A stretch of DNA of 64,000 bases from Gamsiella multidivaricata. Taxonomy: Eukaryota > Mortierellomycota > Mortierellomycetes > Mortierellales > Mortierellaceae. Made by a program: the position numbers and the translations under genes. Numbering within the stretch: the first letter of the stretch is position 1; every line of letters starts with the position of its first letter. The DNA lies in assembly GCF_025024155.1 (NCBI RefSeq), contig NW_026251713.1, forward strand, positions 124,001-188,000, given 5' to 3'. Below the pieces are notes generated by a model. That model was given only the letters and a program-made list of their open reading frames with translations. It did no database searches and was not told the DNA's origin. Shown here one piece after another: positions 53,745 to 64,000 of this stretch.

Positions 53745-54050
53745 ATCCTTGAGGGGAAACAAAAGGAAAAAGAAAAAAGCGAGGGAGTGAAAGAGAGAAA
53801 GAAGGGGAGAGAAAGAGAGGGAGAGAAAGAGATGGGTGAGAATGAGTGGATGAGCGAAAGTGAGAGTGTGAGAGAGTGAGAGTGTGTGAGTGTGTGAGTG
53901 TGAGAGGATTGGCTAAGAGAAAAGAAAAGAAAAAAAAAGGGTGCGTGTGTATCGTCTCCCTCTCTCTCTCGCCTCTCTCGCTCTCACTCTCGCTCACTCT
54001 CTCCCTTTTGGGCCGCTCGTGTCTCTCTCTCTCTCTTTCTCTCCTCGAAA
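53745..54050. repeat. Facing GA-rich and CT-rich tracts
   Basis: A purine tract of GAAAGAG/GAGAAAG units (about 53745-53885) is followed after about 75 bp by a pyrimidine tract of CTCTCTC units (about 53960-54050). The two could pair as a loose inverted repeat. Confidence 0.6.
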
Positions 54051-54796
54051 GACGACTCGACGTGTTCCAGTCGGCCAAAGAAACACATAATACCCACGTA
54101 ACTGGTGGAGAATCGTACTACACCCAACACGGACCATGGGGATACCCGTCCAATGGCATCCATCCCACTGCACCGGAATTGCTCTTTTTTATTTTATTTT
54201 ACCTTTGCTTGCATAACACCAAAATAACCCCTGTTGAACGGGGGTCGAGAGGCCAGGGGGATGGGTGGATTGTCCCTCTTACTCTTCCTTCTTTCTCGTT
54301 TTGACATGCATTCTCCTCCCCCCCTCTCTCTCTCACGCACGCTCACTCCCACACATATTTATACAGCAGTGCACTATGCACGAAGCGGCATGCATGCACA
54401 TTGTTAGATTAGCAGTAGCGGGACCTATTCATGTCAAGTAAACGACCGCCATCCATCCCGACCCTGAAACTCTGACTGCAGGAGCTGGAGCCGGAGACGG
54501 TTCGTGAAAAAAGTGTCTCTGTGCATTCCTCCTTCACTCTGCAGGACGCATAAGAATATCGTCTGAATATCTACTATATACATCCGCCCATCGCTAGAAA
54601 CTCTAAACTCTCCTTTTTTTTCTGGAAAAAAAGGGTGCAATCCTTCCATGCCTCAATGTCTCTTGGTAACTAGCAGTTTCATGGTCCATTCATCCATGAA
54701 CTCAATCTGGCTTTGTGTTTAGTAGAATGGGGAGCACAGACAAATCAAACTTGCCAAGGATAGATGGTTTGGATTGCACAAAGCGTCAGGAAAGGG

Positions 54797-54819
54797 AACA
54801 ACAACAACAACAACAACAC
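54797..54819. repeat. (AAC)n microsatellite
   Basis: Seven consecutive AAC units. Confidence 0.8.
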
Positions 54820-55574
54820 AGGCAGCACAGCAGACCCCGCAACTTGGATCGCTCGTCCAGCTTTGGATAGGTGCATATACGAATCTATGTAGTATCCCAG
54901 CCCCTTGTATGCGTATTCTGATCTGAGCATTGTGTGATAATGAGATAATGGTAAGCATGCAATATGCGCTGTGCTGCTGCATATTTTAGTGGCAAAATTG
55001 TAGCCTATAGATTGGCGGACGCGTCCAGGTCGCGTTCAGCTGTTGCAAATTGTGGGGGTTGTGACGTGTAATTTCGAGACCAAAAGCCACATTCAAAAAC
55101 ATTAACCTCGCCCAAGGCTGCTTGACATGACCTGACCATGACCAAGCATTTCTACCCTCTCGACCCCGACTTGGCGCTCACAAGCACTCCATAGACATAA
55201 AAGCTTACACTAGACATTAGAAACCTCTATCCGCATCCACGGCACGTTCATTCCCCTATCTTCAGCCTATTATTTACTTCCCGGTTTTCATCAGTCCAAG
55301 GTATATGGTAGTGCTTTTTCTCAGGAACATCATCTGCACAGGCACAGGAACAGTTCTTCTTACCTTGGTCCCATCCCTACTGCGCTCAAATACAACGAAG
55401 ACTAGTAGGAATATCATCTCCGATACATTGTTCCCTGCTGGAGAGCATGTAAATGGCTAACCTTGTAGCAGAAGCAAATCATCTAACCAGTCTATACCAT
55501 TTCATTCCTGAGCTACAGTCCAGCCATCCATTAAGGCTCTATTTTAGTGAGAGCGAACCGGGACCACAGCGACC

Positions 55575-57984
55575 ATGGATGAAGCGACCCTTGTTGCAGA
55601 GTTGCTGGCCGAAAAGTTCAATACTCAGGCTCAGACACCACATCTCCAGCACTTGCAGCAAACACAGCAACCACATTCCCAGATATTAACAGCAGCAACA
55701 ACTACAACAGCGGCATCGTATTCCGACGTTGCATATCCACAGGCAACAGACACCAACGTAGCTGCCACCAGCCATGGGGAATTGTCAAGCGAACCTGTAC
55801 AGGCTTACGCGAAATTGGAGGGCGAATCCTTTTGCTACTATATAAGGTGCGCGCAACATGACACAGATTTTGTACGTGGATTACTGTCACCCTGGGGCAG
55901 GGACAGCCGCTAGTTTTGGTCAGAGTTGATCTGAGTAGAGTATCTACTAAGCTAACTGCGTCTATTTCATGCCTGTTATATATATGGTTCAGAACCCTGC
56001 AGGTAACATTTGGACGGAAAGCCAGCTCTTCCGACCAAGTCGACATCCATCTCGGCCCCACCAAGGCCATCTCTCGCCAGCATGCGCGTCTCTTTTATAA
56101 CTTCACAACCCAGCGCTTTGAGATGATGGTTTTCGGCAAGAACGGCGCCTTCGTTAACGATCAGTTTGTGGAGAAGGGTGTTACAGTTCCCCTGGAGAAC
56201 AGGACTAAGATTCAGATTGGAGAGGTTTCCTTTTCGTTCTTGCTACCAAAAATCGAGCCAGACGATACGACTCAGGACGCGACTTATGAACAAGGAATAC
56301 CTCAGCGGAATAGCGGGAATTTTAGCATCGATGGTGGCGATGCCAGGTCAGCTGCAACTTCTGCCACAAAGGAAGCACTGGGTACGCCGACGGAGCAATT
56401 TGACGTGTCCGAGTACTCGTCCAAGGACACCAAACCACCATTCTCGTATGCCTCGCTTATTGCGCAGGCCATCAATTCGACTCCTTCCAGAAAGCTGACC
56501 CTGAACGGAATCTACCAGCACATCACAAACAACTATCCATACTATCAGCTGGCACAGAATGGCTGGCAGGTAATGCTTGTTCTTGAGGTGGACTGCACAG
56601 CATTTTCTTGCAGCACAATGAAACAGTCTGCTAATTTTCATTTTATCGAATTTACTGATTCTCTCTTATCTCCATACAGAACTCGATTCGTCATAACTTG
56701 TCGTTAAACAAGGCATTTGTCAAAGTACCACGGTCTGATAGTGAACCAGGCAAGGGCGCATTCTGGACAATTGATCAAAGTTGCGAAAACCAATTTGCAA
56801 ACGGAGTGTATAAGCGGAATCGGCGAGCCATGTCTTCTAAGCCCAACACTGGGGTACGAAATAGATCTGATTCAGAATCACCCATGGATCAGGCTGATAG
56901 ACCAAGGAAGCGCGTCAACACGGGTCTGGAAGGCGATTCCCACCAATCACAACAGCAATCACAAGCCCTAACTACACAACAAATACCATCGCCTCAGACG
57001 TCAAATCCTGTAGTCGGTGTATCTCCCATGAACCTCGCTAACCCACTCCAGGAGGCTCCTGGGCTGTCGGCGCTGAACCTAGCTGCACTCACTCAAACAA
57101 TAACGGCTGCAGCAAAGGAAGGAAATCAAGCCGCACTGGCATCCGCCTTGATTGCAGCAGCAAATGCAAGCGGCATTCCAGGAGGGCTAGCGGCATCGTT
57201 GCCTGCGACAGCAAGGGCGCTGGCAGCCCATGTACAACAGCAGCAGCTCCTTTTACAGCAGCAACAGCAAGCTCAAGCGCAGGCACGTGCGCAGGCTCAG
57301 GCACAAGTCTCAGCGCAATCACAGCAAACGACAATAATATCGGCTGCCAGCAGTCCCCAGACCTTAGTGTCATCAGCCGTCTCTGCTCAGCTGCTCTCCA
57401 ATCTTCAAGCCGTGGCCACAGCTACAACTGCCGCCCGCCCGGCAGCCTCCTCATCTGCAGCATCATCCGCTTCAGCGACCGCGTCGACAGCACCTTCTAG
57501 TCCAACATCGTTTATACCCATCTCGGCAGCATCTGTTGCAGGCACCCTTTCTTTATCTGAACCATCGTCACTACTATCTGCCTTACCCAGCGCTGCGGCC
57601 TCATCGTCACCATCTAATGCTACGAGTACCCCTACGATAACTTCGAGTTCTGCAGCAGGAGATACCTCTACTGCACACTCTCCAATAGCCCAGTTAGTGG
57701 CGGCCGCACAAGCGCAGGCCAGAGCACAGGCATTAGCCCAACAGCAGCAACAGCAATTACAGCAACAGGAAGAAGGCCAAGTACAGACCTCTTCTGGTCT
57801 CAAATCCCCGGTGGTATCTCACGAAGCAGCGTCAAACCCATTGCAGGCAACAGCAGCGGATGCAGTAGTACCGACATCTTCATCCCCGGCCACTGTGCGT
57901 CCAAGCAGGACAAGCACTGCGTCTCAATCAGATTTTGAAACTGCAAACGGAATCTCAGCAACAACAGATATAACGGACTCATAG
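55575..57984 (+). CDS. FHA + forkhead transcription factor (FOXK/Fkh type)
   Basis: Three exons (55575-55846, 55993-56569, 56680-57984) give 717 aa. An FHA phosphopeptide-binding domain at about residues 75-170 ([40 protein letters not shown]) precedes the winged helix at about 225-315 ([59 protein letters not shown]). The recognition helix is split by an intron immediately before [10 protein letters not shown]. The C-terminal 350 residues are Ala/Gln/Ser/Thr-rich and probably an activation or interaction region. FHA plus forkhead is the architecture of FOXK and yeast Fkh1/Fkh2 (cell-cycle and metabolic transcription). Start ATG in ACCATGGAT context. Confidence 0.93.
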
Positions 57985-58373
57985 CAGCTGTACTATCAGT
58001 ATCGACCTTGCTTTCTTCATTAGCCAGCCTTCACGAGTAATAAGAGAGTAAACATATATCATAACTTATTGGCAACTGCAGGGATCTGACGGGATGGCGA
58101 CATGGGCTCTGCATTGCTGTTGCGGAGAAGGGGTAGAGTGCGACCAAAGCCCACGATCGTTGCTTTTGGGTGTGCTTGTGCATGAATCGCATTCACTTTC
58201 AGGGCAGCATATCCACCCGTCACCACCCTCTATCCAATCGTCCTCTCACTTTTCTCTGCATCCCACTTTCACATGTACCATTCTTCTCCGCACCCAACCC
58301 TTGTAACCTTTGTATATACCTTAATAACCCGAAAATCGATCGCAAGACACGCCGTGTCGATTCCCTCACCGAC

Positions 58374-61300
58374 ATGGATTCATGGAAGGCAATTCATTCA
58401 AGCATTCGCCCTCCACCTACTCAGAGGAATCACTCGGTACTCGCTCCGGTCGTCGTCTTCGATGCTGCACCCGCTAGTCCAGCACTGAGTACTTCTGATT
58501 GTGGGCTCCTGAGCCCGCGTATCGATGTGGAGGCTTCAGGTTCCAATGGGTCCTTCGTTCAGACTACCTCTCCTCTCGAGCAGTCACCTTCGGGGCGCTG
58601 GGCGACTAGCTCCATACCCGGCGTGGACATCCAAGCAGGATCAGACAGTACTTCGGAAGCACTTCAACGCGAACCACCTTGTTCTCAGGCGTTTGTTCCA
58701 AGACCTCCTGTCCAATTGCGTGTCTCAATTATAGTAGACCCCGAACGACATTATGAAAAGCTGGTGAAGGCGAAGGTTCAAATTGTCCTTGTCTTGACGG
58801 CCCTAGTGCAGCTGCCTGATCGCCGCGAGACATGGGTGGAGCAAAGCAGAACGGAGCTCATGGTATTAGAAAAGGTAAACGTACTGGGGTATATCGTTGA
58901 TTGATATGTGTTGTCCAGCTCAAAGGAAAATCATCATGCAATAGAGCCGAGGACCTGTGATCTGTTGTTTTGTTAACAGGGCTGCTCATATACCCTTGTG
59001 ATGGTGATAGGGGCGACACGAGGGTCACTTTGTCAAAGTGCTGCCACTTCAAATTCAAGAAAGCTTTCTTGTCGTAGGGTTCACGCTCTTGCTCGTACCT
59101 CCGTCAAGCGCCAGCCAAAAATTAATCGCAGCGTTCCCTGGACTCGATGGTCTGGTGCCTTGGGCAGAAACATCGGTCGCGATTGAACATTTTGATCTGG
59201 GATCCTTTGGCGAATCTGACGGCGATATTTTTCATGAGAACAGCCATTCTCAGACGTACCTCTCGTCATTCTCTACCCCCCTCATGGAGATATCTGCGCT
59301 GCCCGATATCGGACTGAGAAAGAGCAAGCAAACAGTTGCCACGTTGAGCGTTGTCGTGGAGGAAGTAAGTCGTCCAGGAACCCCCACATGCGGTGCTCCA
59401 TTCAAAGGGCATATCATACCAGGATCAGCCGCACTGATGCCAAGTTATTCAATATCATATTTTTAGATGCTGCCAAAGATACTTCGGACAAAGGCGATCG
59501 CGGAGAAACACAGGACTGGTCCTAGCTTCACGCAGACCTATCATGGACACACTGTTCGAGGGACTATTGTGTATGGTCGTGAGCACTTGTATGAATCCCC
59601 ATTAGCATTCACTCTGCCTCTAAAGTTACTTCAGTTTCTTGCGCAAGATGAGAGGAGAGTCCTAGAAGAAATGGAGAGAGAGCCCGGTGTATCATTATCC
59701 GATATGATCCAAGCAGTGCCCTTGGATCACCAGCCTAATCCGATCACGCGAGGTGCAAGCTTCCTGGACAATTTGCGAAGGAGTACAGCACGGCCAAGCA
59801 TTACTTCAAAGGAGGATGCGTCAAAGTCAACGAGAGCACGTCAGATCGGCCTATCGGAGGAGGATTCGCAGCTTCAGAAGCTGCTCAGACAGCAGATCAG
59901 CGCCCACCGTAATATTGAGGTCTACTACCAAGAAATGACGTCCAAGGTTGAGCAACGGCTGAGAGATAACCTGGAGATTGGACAAGGAGCATTTCGCAGA
60001 AGTTCCGAAAAGAAGGAAGAGTCGGTGCAATGGATCCCTTTGAACTGCTGTGTGCAGGATTTGCTTGTCTACGATGATGGATATCGTAAGTACATATGCC
60101 ATCTAATCACCTAATATGCACGGTGCAGTTGGCTTTGGAGATGACCAATAACTAACGCATTGTATATGTACTATCCTGAGCAGAGACCAATTACCAGACA
60201 ACAACAGTTGGAGCCGCAGCAGCCCATAACGCAGGATTCACTCGATGGGCTAATCTACAAACGCTGAGCCAGGTACCTGCACTTGGTGCCTATTGGGACG
60301 TTCAGGAGCGGGGAAACGACCTCATACGGGACTTCAAGGCTCTGCAGGAGATCCTCGCCACTTGCTCCTCTGATTTCAACTCTCTCATGGCCTCAGAAGA
60401 AGATTTAAACGGACCAAGGATCTGGGCGCTTCTCAAGGAAATTAAGTTCTTGAACAATGAGATCGTATCGTTTGGCAATTTCCTTCTCTCCCAATTCTTG
60501 ACGACCATGTCAACGGAGGGTAGCGCGCGTTTCGTTTGTGCCGAGATCAGGAGTCTTATCGAACGACTGAAGCAGATCGACCTGGCCGAGAACGAGGCAG
60601 AACAGCAGGATCCGACACAAGGACTTTCCTCAACATGGCTGGCTCACTGCAGACGATCTATCAGAGAAACAGTCAGCTGTACACAGGACCTGAACAGCTT
60701 TGTTGTCATTGCAGTCCAGCACGAGTGCCTGGTGACTGATGCTGCGTTTGTGGCTACGCCGGAGTGGATCATGGTAAAAAAGACGCGCGAGTGCTGTCTT
60801 TCACAGATTATTACAGCACTAGCAACATCTTTCCAAGCGGTACTGGAAGACTGGTGGACAAACATGGCAGCAGCATTGCAGAAGGAACAGAAAATCACTG
60901 AACAAGAGCAGCAACGGCAAGACCAGCATCATCCAGAATGTCGACGCTTTTTATCTCGGGACATGGACTTTATCAGCGAAGAGAGCTCAAATGTTGCAAG
61001 GGAAGACCGGGTCCAAGAAGAGGTGCCGACGTCGGAACCATCCATCAGATCTCGCAACTCAATCAAACGCAGAGGAAAGGGAATAGCGGTCCGACGATCG
61101 TCCCAGAGATCAACAACATCCAATAACTCTTCTGTCGGCTCGGCTTCAAGCGCCTTGGGCGGCATGGACCCCAAATCACGATCGAAATCGACTCCCCGGC
61201 ATCCATTGGAACACTCTCCTCAGGCAAAAGCCCAGAACAACCTTTTCTGGAACCAGCTGATGACTTTAGGGTGGCTCGCGCAGATCAGTAGCCTTCTTTC

Positions 61301-63755
61301 AACTCAAGGCAGCGAGCTGGGCATGCTTCTGGATTTTGCACAAGCAGTTGCCGATGCACGAGAAACAGTTACGATCAGCTTCCATTGTCGGCCCCAGGTT
61401 CCTGCCAGCTTGCCAACATCTCCAAGGAGCCCAAAATCAACTTTAAGAGCAAATTCGATCGATCTGGATGAAATTGGAGACAATTCAATACAGATATCCG
61501 GTCGCAGGGGGCGACTCACACTGTCGTTCGGCCTGGAGCCACAGCAGTTTTCGTTGCTGCCGGATCAGCTGAAAGCGGGTATCGCCAAGATTCAGGTCTG
61601 GCCCGTACTCTTTTCCCAAGGAATCAACGAGATGCAGACCATTTCCAATCTGACTGGAAAATCACCTCTACAGCGCTCGATCAACGAAGAGGGACTTCGA
61701 CATATGCAGAGCTATGTTCTGCGCTACCTTGCTTGGCATGCACAACATCAAGCGGCTGCGGAGATCAGTGAAGTGCTGCCCGATAAGACTAGGGACAACC
61801 CTGCACGACCCTATGCTACCTGGAAGAACCGTGCTAACCTTTCCTCGGTATCGGTGATGTCGAATCTGAGTTCCGACTGGGATATGGTGTCACCTACAAA
61901 AGCCGAACTGTGGAATGGTGAGCCCCTGGTAGCCGAGCTCCTGAATCACTTGGAGATGGCGGTGCTGGGACATTCGGACGAGACAAGGTCGCTTTTAAGC
62001 TCCTCCGCGACATCCCTGGACGAAGGCGGTTCTGAGGTCTTCAGCGAAACGACTATTGCGGAAACTGTACCAGGTTCAGCACCAGGAATCTTTGGGACGA
62101 TGGTAGAATTTGGAACTTCCAAGCTGCTCAGCTTCAGGGGCTCGAAGGACACTTGCATACTGGAGTGCGCGGAGGCACTCACCCGAGCCCTTGGCCAGAT
62201 CAAGACACTAGGTCATGTCGAGGGTACCAGCAGTCAGTCATGGAAATCTAAGGGCAAGAGCGTGCAACCTGATGGTTATGTTTTTCAGGCGGATATGGAC
62301 AGGTGCGAATGCTTTACTCGATCCCAAGACGCGCCCACGACAATGTCATTCACCTCCCTATGGGTCACTAGCCACATTTCTTCTTGCAAGAGCGCCAAGG
62401 ACAGAACTTCGATGTCGGTTACCTTATCGCAAGCGAATCTTCTAAGGGCATGCCATGGGCTGCAGACTGGTCCGGAGCAAAGCGGTGAAGATGATTGGCA
62501 GGCTATTTTGGACGCGATGAGGAGTGAGATTGGAGTGCGGATTAAAAATGTGGAAAGGAACCTCAAGCTGGGGGACTTTGCAAAGGATTTACTATGGCTA
62601 TCTGCGTTTGGATCTCCAGAACCGCAGCAGCAGCCCATGTATGCCTTTGACGCCTCAAGTAGCCATTATCAAGAGTCCGACTATTCGCCTGACGCAATCA
62701 CCCTCGTTCGCTCGTTACTTCCTGGAACAACACAGCTGGACATAAGCGGCATTTTGACAGCCAAATCAGAAGACGACATGGATGAGCCGGACGCGCGGGA
62801 AGACTCTGTCGATTCGATTGACGATGATGTGGCCTTGCTGGAACCTAACTCTCCGGAATATACGCAAGCGAGTGATACTGTGGCAGGGACATCTCAGCTG
62901 TTATCTCCGATTTTGCTGGAATCTCCACCACCACCACAGAAACTTGTCAGGTCCTCAACAGGACCTGCGCTGGCGCCGGTCGTAACTCTGGATACTAATG
63001 TCGGCCAAGAGCAAGACAGCAATCTATCACTGTCCCCTTTTTCTGGGTCGCAGGATGCTCTCGTGAAGCCCATGAATATCCCTGATGGACATCCTCAAGA
63101 ACAAGAACAGACCAGGATGGAAGAGCATTACACATCCTTCCCTGACTCATTTGATGAGCCGGTTCTGGCAGTGCGCTTGGCACGATCGCTTGGTTTGGAC
63201 GCACTAGGAAAATCCTTGGCCTCGGACACTTCCTCAATTGAAAGATCACCACAACAGGCACGGACTCAAGACTATCCTCCGCAAAACCAGACTCGGCGAG
63301 CAGTAGGCATGCATCGATCAACGCCCTCTTGGTCCTCTCAACAGTCGGTCTTCTACCAACAGCAACGGCAGCAGCAGCAGCAGCAAATTGCCTCGCCTCA
63401 CAGTCAGAAAGTACCTGCTTTGACGAGGCGTCTTTCTTCATTTGGACTTGGACTGGGATTGATTTCAAAGCCGAAGGACTCGCTTCCTTTTATCGATAGG
63501 GAATCTTTGATCAACTCTGCTCAAGCGCACACCCGCAGTGAAAGCCAAGGAAGCGTTGACTATGGCGGCTCGTCGCAGATATCCAGTCCTCCAGGCTCGA
63601 GCAGTAGCAGAACGGCAGTGGTAGCGCATGATCGAAACGTTACTGTGACAAAGGCTAAGAAAGGGAAGTTTGCATTCAACAAGGTCCAGCTCAAGTTCCT
63701 CCCTGCTGCCTATCGACCCCCTCGGCGCATGACAAGCAACTTATTTGAGAGTTAG
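58374..63755 (+). CDS. INPP4-type phosphatidylinositol-3,4-bisphosphate 4-phosphatase-like protein
   Basis: Four exons (58374-58874, 59011-59364, 59467-60085, 60184-63755) give 1,681 aa, much longer than animal INPP4 (about 925-975). The catalytic CX5R loop is CKSAKDRTSM (Cys about residue 1226) preceded by SLWVTSHISS, identical in core to INPP4A/B CKSAKDRT. Upstream VLFSQGINEMQTI and RSINEEGLRHMQSYV match the INPP4 region before the active site (VLFNVGINEQQT). The end KGKFAFNKVQLKFLPAAYRPP corresponds to the INPP4 C-terminus, but is displaced by a 350-residue Ser/Pro/Gln-rich insertion after the active site. The N-terminal 450 residues may contain a C2 domain (LMVLEKGRHEGHFVKVLPLQ) but I cannot verify this. 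Known activity: removes the 4-phosphate of PI(3,4)P2 on endosomal and plasma membranes. A polyadenylation signal cluster (AAATAAATAAAAG) follows the stop. Confidence 0.85.
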
Positions 63756-63941
63756 AGCTAAATAAATAAAAGACCGCAAGGTACGCGTAGGACAAAACGC
63801 GTGAAAATGATTTGCTTTTTTGTTGAGGGATGTGTTTTCGAACCTATCGAGTTAAGGGGCACGATAAGCACTTTTGCTGTATTTCCAAACAAAGATCATC
63901 TTCCACAACGATGTTCAACAGGCACTGGCCTTACAATAACG

Positions 63942-64000
63942 ATGGACGATTCTACAGCCTTGCAAGGCTTTGTTCAGCAGCAAGAACAAGCCCTTGCAGC
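63942..64000 (+). CDS. Possible start of a further gene, cut by the window end
   Basis: An ATG at 63942 opens MDDSTALQGFVQQQEQALA and runs off the end. The pattern could suit the N-terminus of a small Tim-type mitochondrial chaperone, but 19 residues are not enough to assign it. Confidence 0.3.
   Translation, partial: MDDSTALQGFVQQQEQALA

Larger units (their letters stand above)
53204..55574. other. 2.4-kb divergent intergenic region, low complexity
   Basis: No gene seen between the PKA regulatory subunit and the forkhead gene, which diverge. It holds a GA-rich tract (about 53745-53885), a complementary CT-rich tract (about 53960-54050), a GT/GAGT stretch (53870-53905) and an AAC microsatellite (about 54797-54819). 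Open frames over the GA/CT tracts are compositional artefacts. Unusually large compared with the 130-950 bp gaps elsewhere, so regulatory DNA for both genes is plausible. Confidence 0.55.

Noticed and set aside
53527..54304. Long Ser/Leu-rich frames over the GA and CT tracts
   Set aside because: Compositional artefacts on opposite strands of repeats; no domain.
57405..57803. Minus-strand Ala/Glu/Cys-rich frame inside the forkhead gene
   Set aside because: Antisense shadow of the Ala/Gln/Ser-rich C-terminus of the + strand protein.

Overview
The window is nuclear DNA of an intron-rich fungus. Most genes have 2-13 coding exons. Introns are usually about 80-125 nt with GT...AG borders, and UTRs are pyrimidine-rich. 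The gene set combines fungal hallmarks (GPI3, a Pkc1-type HR1/C2/C1/kinase protein, the DYG-type kinase loop) with genes poorly known or absent in yeasts (a KICS2/C12orf66-like KICSTOR subunit, an INPP4-type phosphatase, a FOXK-like FHA+forkhead factor, an ISWI remodeler with SLIDE region). That points to an early-diverging fungus, most plausibly Mucoromycota/Mortierellomycotina. This placement is inferred from gene content, not from a search.

Layout. 1-1.96 kb: no gene seen, low-complexity sequence. 1.96-3.6 kb: RSR1/Rap1-type GTPase (+). 4.26-6.25 kb: GPI3/PIG-A (-). 6.83-10.08 kb: SYF1 splicing factor (+). 10.2-17.3 kb: URB1/NPA1 ribosome-biogenesis giant (-). 17.8-19.3 kb: IDH1 (+). 20.0-21.3 kb: F-box protein (-). 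21.7-26.2 kb: a mobile-element island. It holds a PIF/Harbinger transposase broken by a 215-bp solo LTR with a perfect 5-bp target duplication, its convergent Myb/SANT-like partner gene, and a truncated Fanzor (eukaryotic TnpB) remnant. 26.5-27.3 kb: unknown 266-aa protein (+). 27.5-31.95 kb: ISWI remodeler (-). 32.9-34.2 kb: ISY1 (+). 35.0-39.0 kb: PKC1 (+). 39.1-41.2 kb: KICS2-like (-). 41.6-42.4 kb: NDUFA11/B14.7 complex I subunit (-). 42.7-48.0 kb: second mobile island, with a SWIM-type zinc-finger fragment cut off by an LTR, then a gene encoding an XPG/FEN1-type flap-endonuclease domain joined to a Fanzor RNA-guided-nuclease-like protein. 48.0-49.9 kb: gene-poor. 49.9-50.8 kb: RGS protein (+). 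51.2-53.2 kb: PKA regulatory subunit (-). 55.6-58.0 kb: FHA/forkhead factor (+). 58.4-63.8 kb: INPP4-like phosphatase (+). 63.94 kb: possible start of a further gene running off the end.

The housekeeping genes fall into recognisable processes. SYF1 and ISY1 both belong to the Prp19-associated (NTC) spliceosome. RSR1, PKC1, PKA-R, RGS, INPP4 and KICS2 are signalling proteins. IDH1 and NDUFA11 are mitochondrial.

The most unusual locus is 43780-47981. An XPG-type nuclease (MGLKGWY start, VDG, ETEAD and SADSD motifs) is continuous through a phase-matched intron with a Fanzor-like C-terminal half carrying the rearranged RuvC catalytic glutamate. This copy has one in-frame TGA and two mutually compensating frameshifts, so it is probably a decayed member of a family whose intact relatives should be sought.
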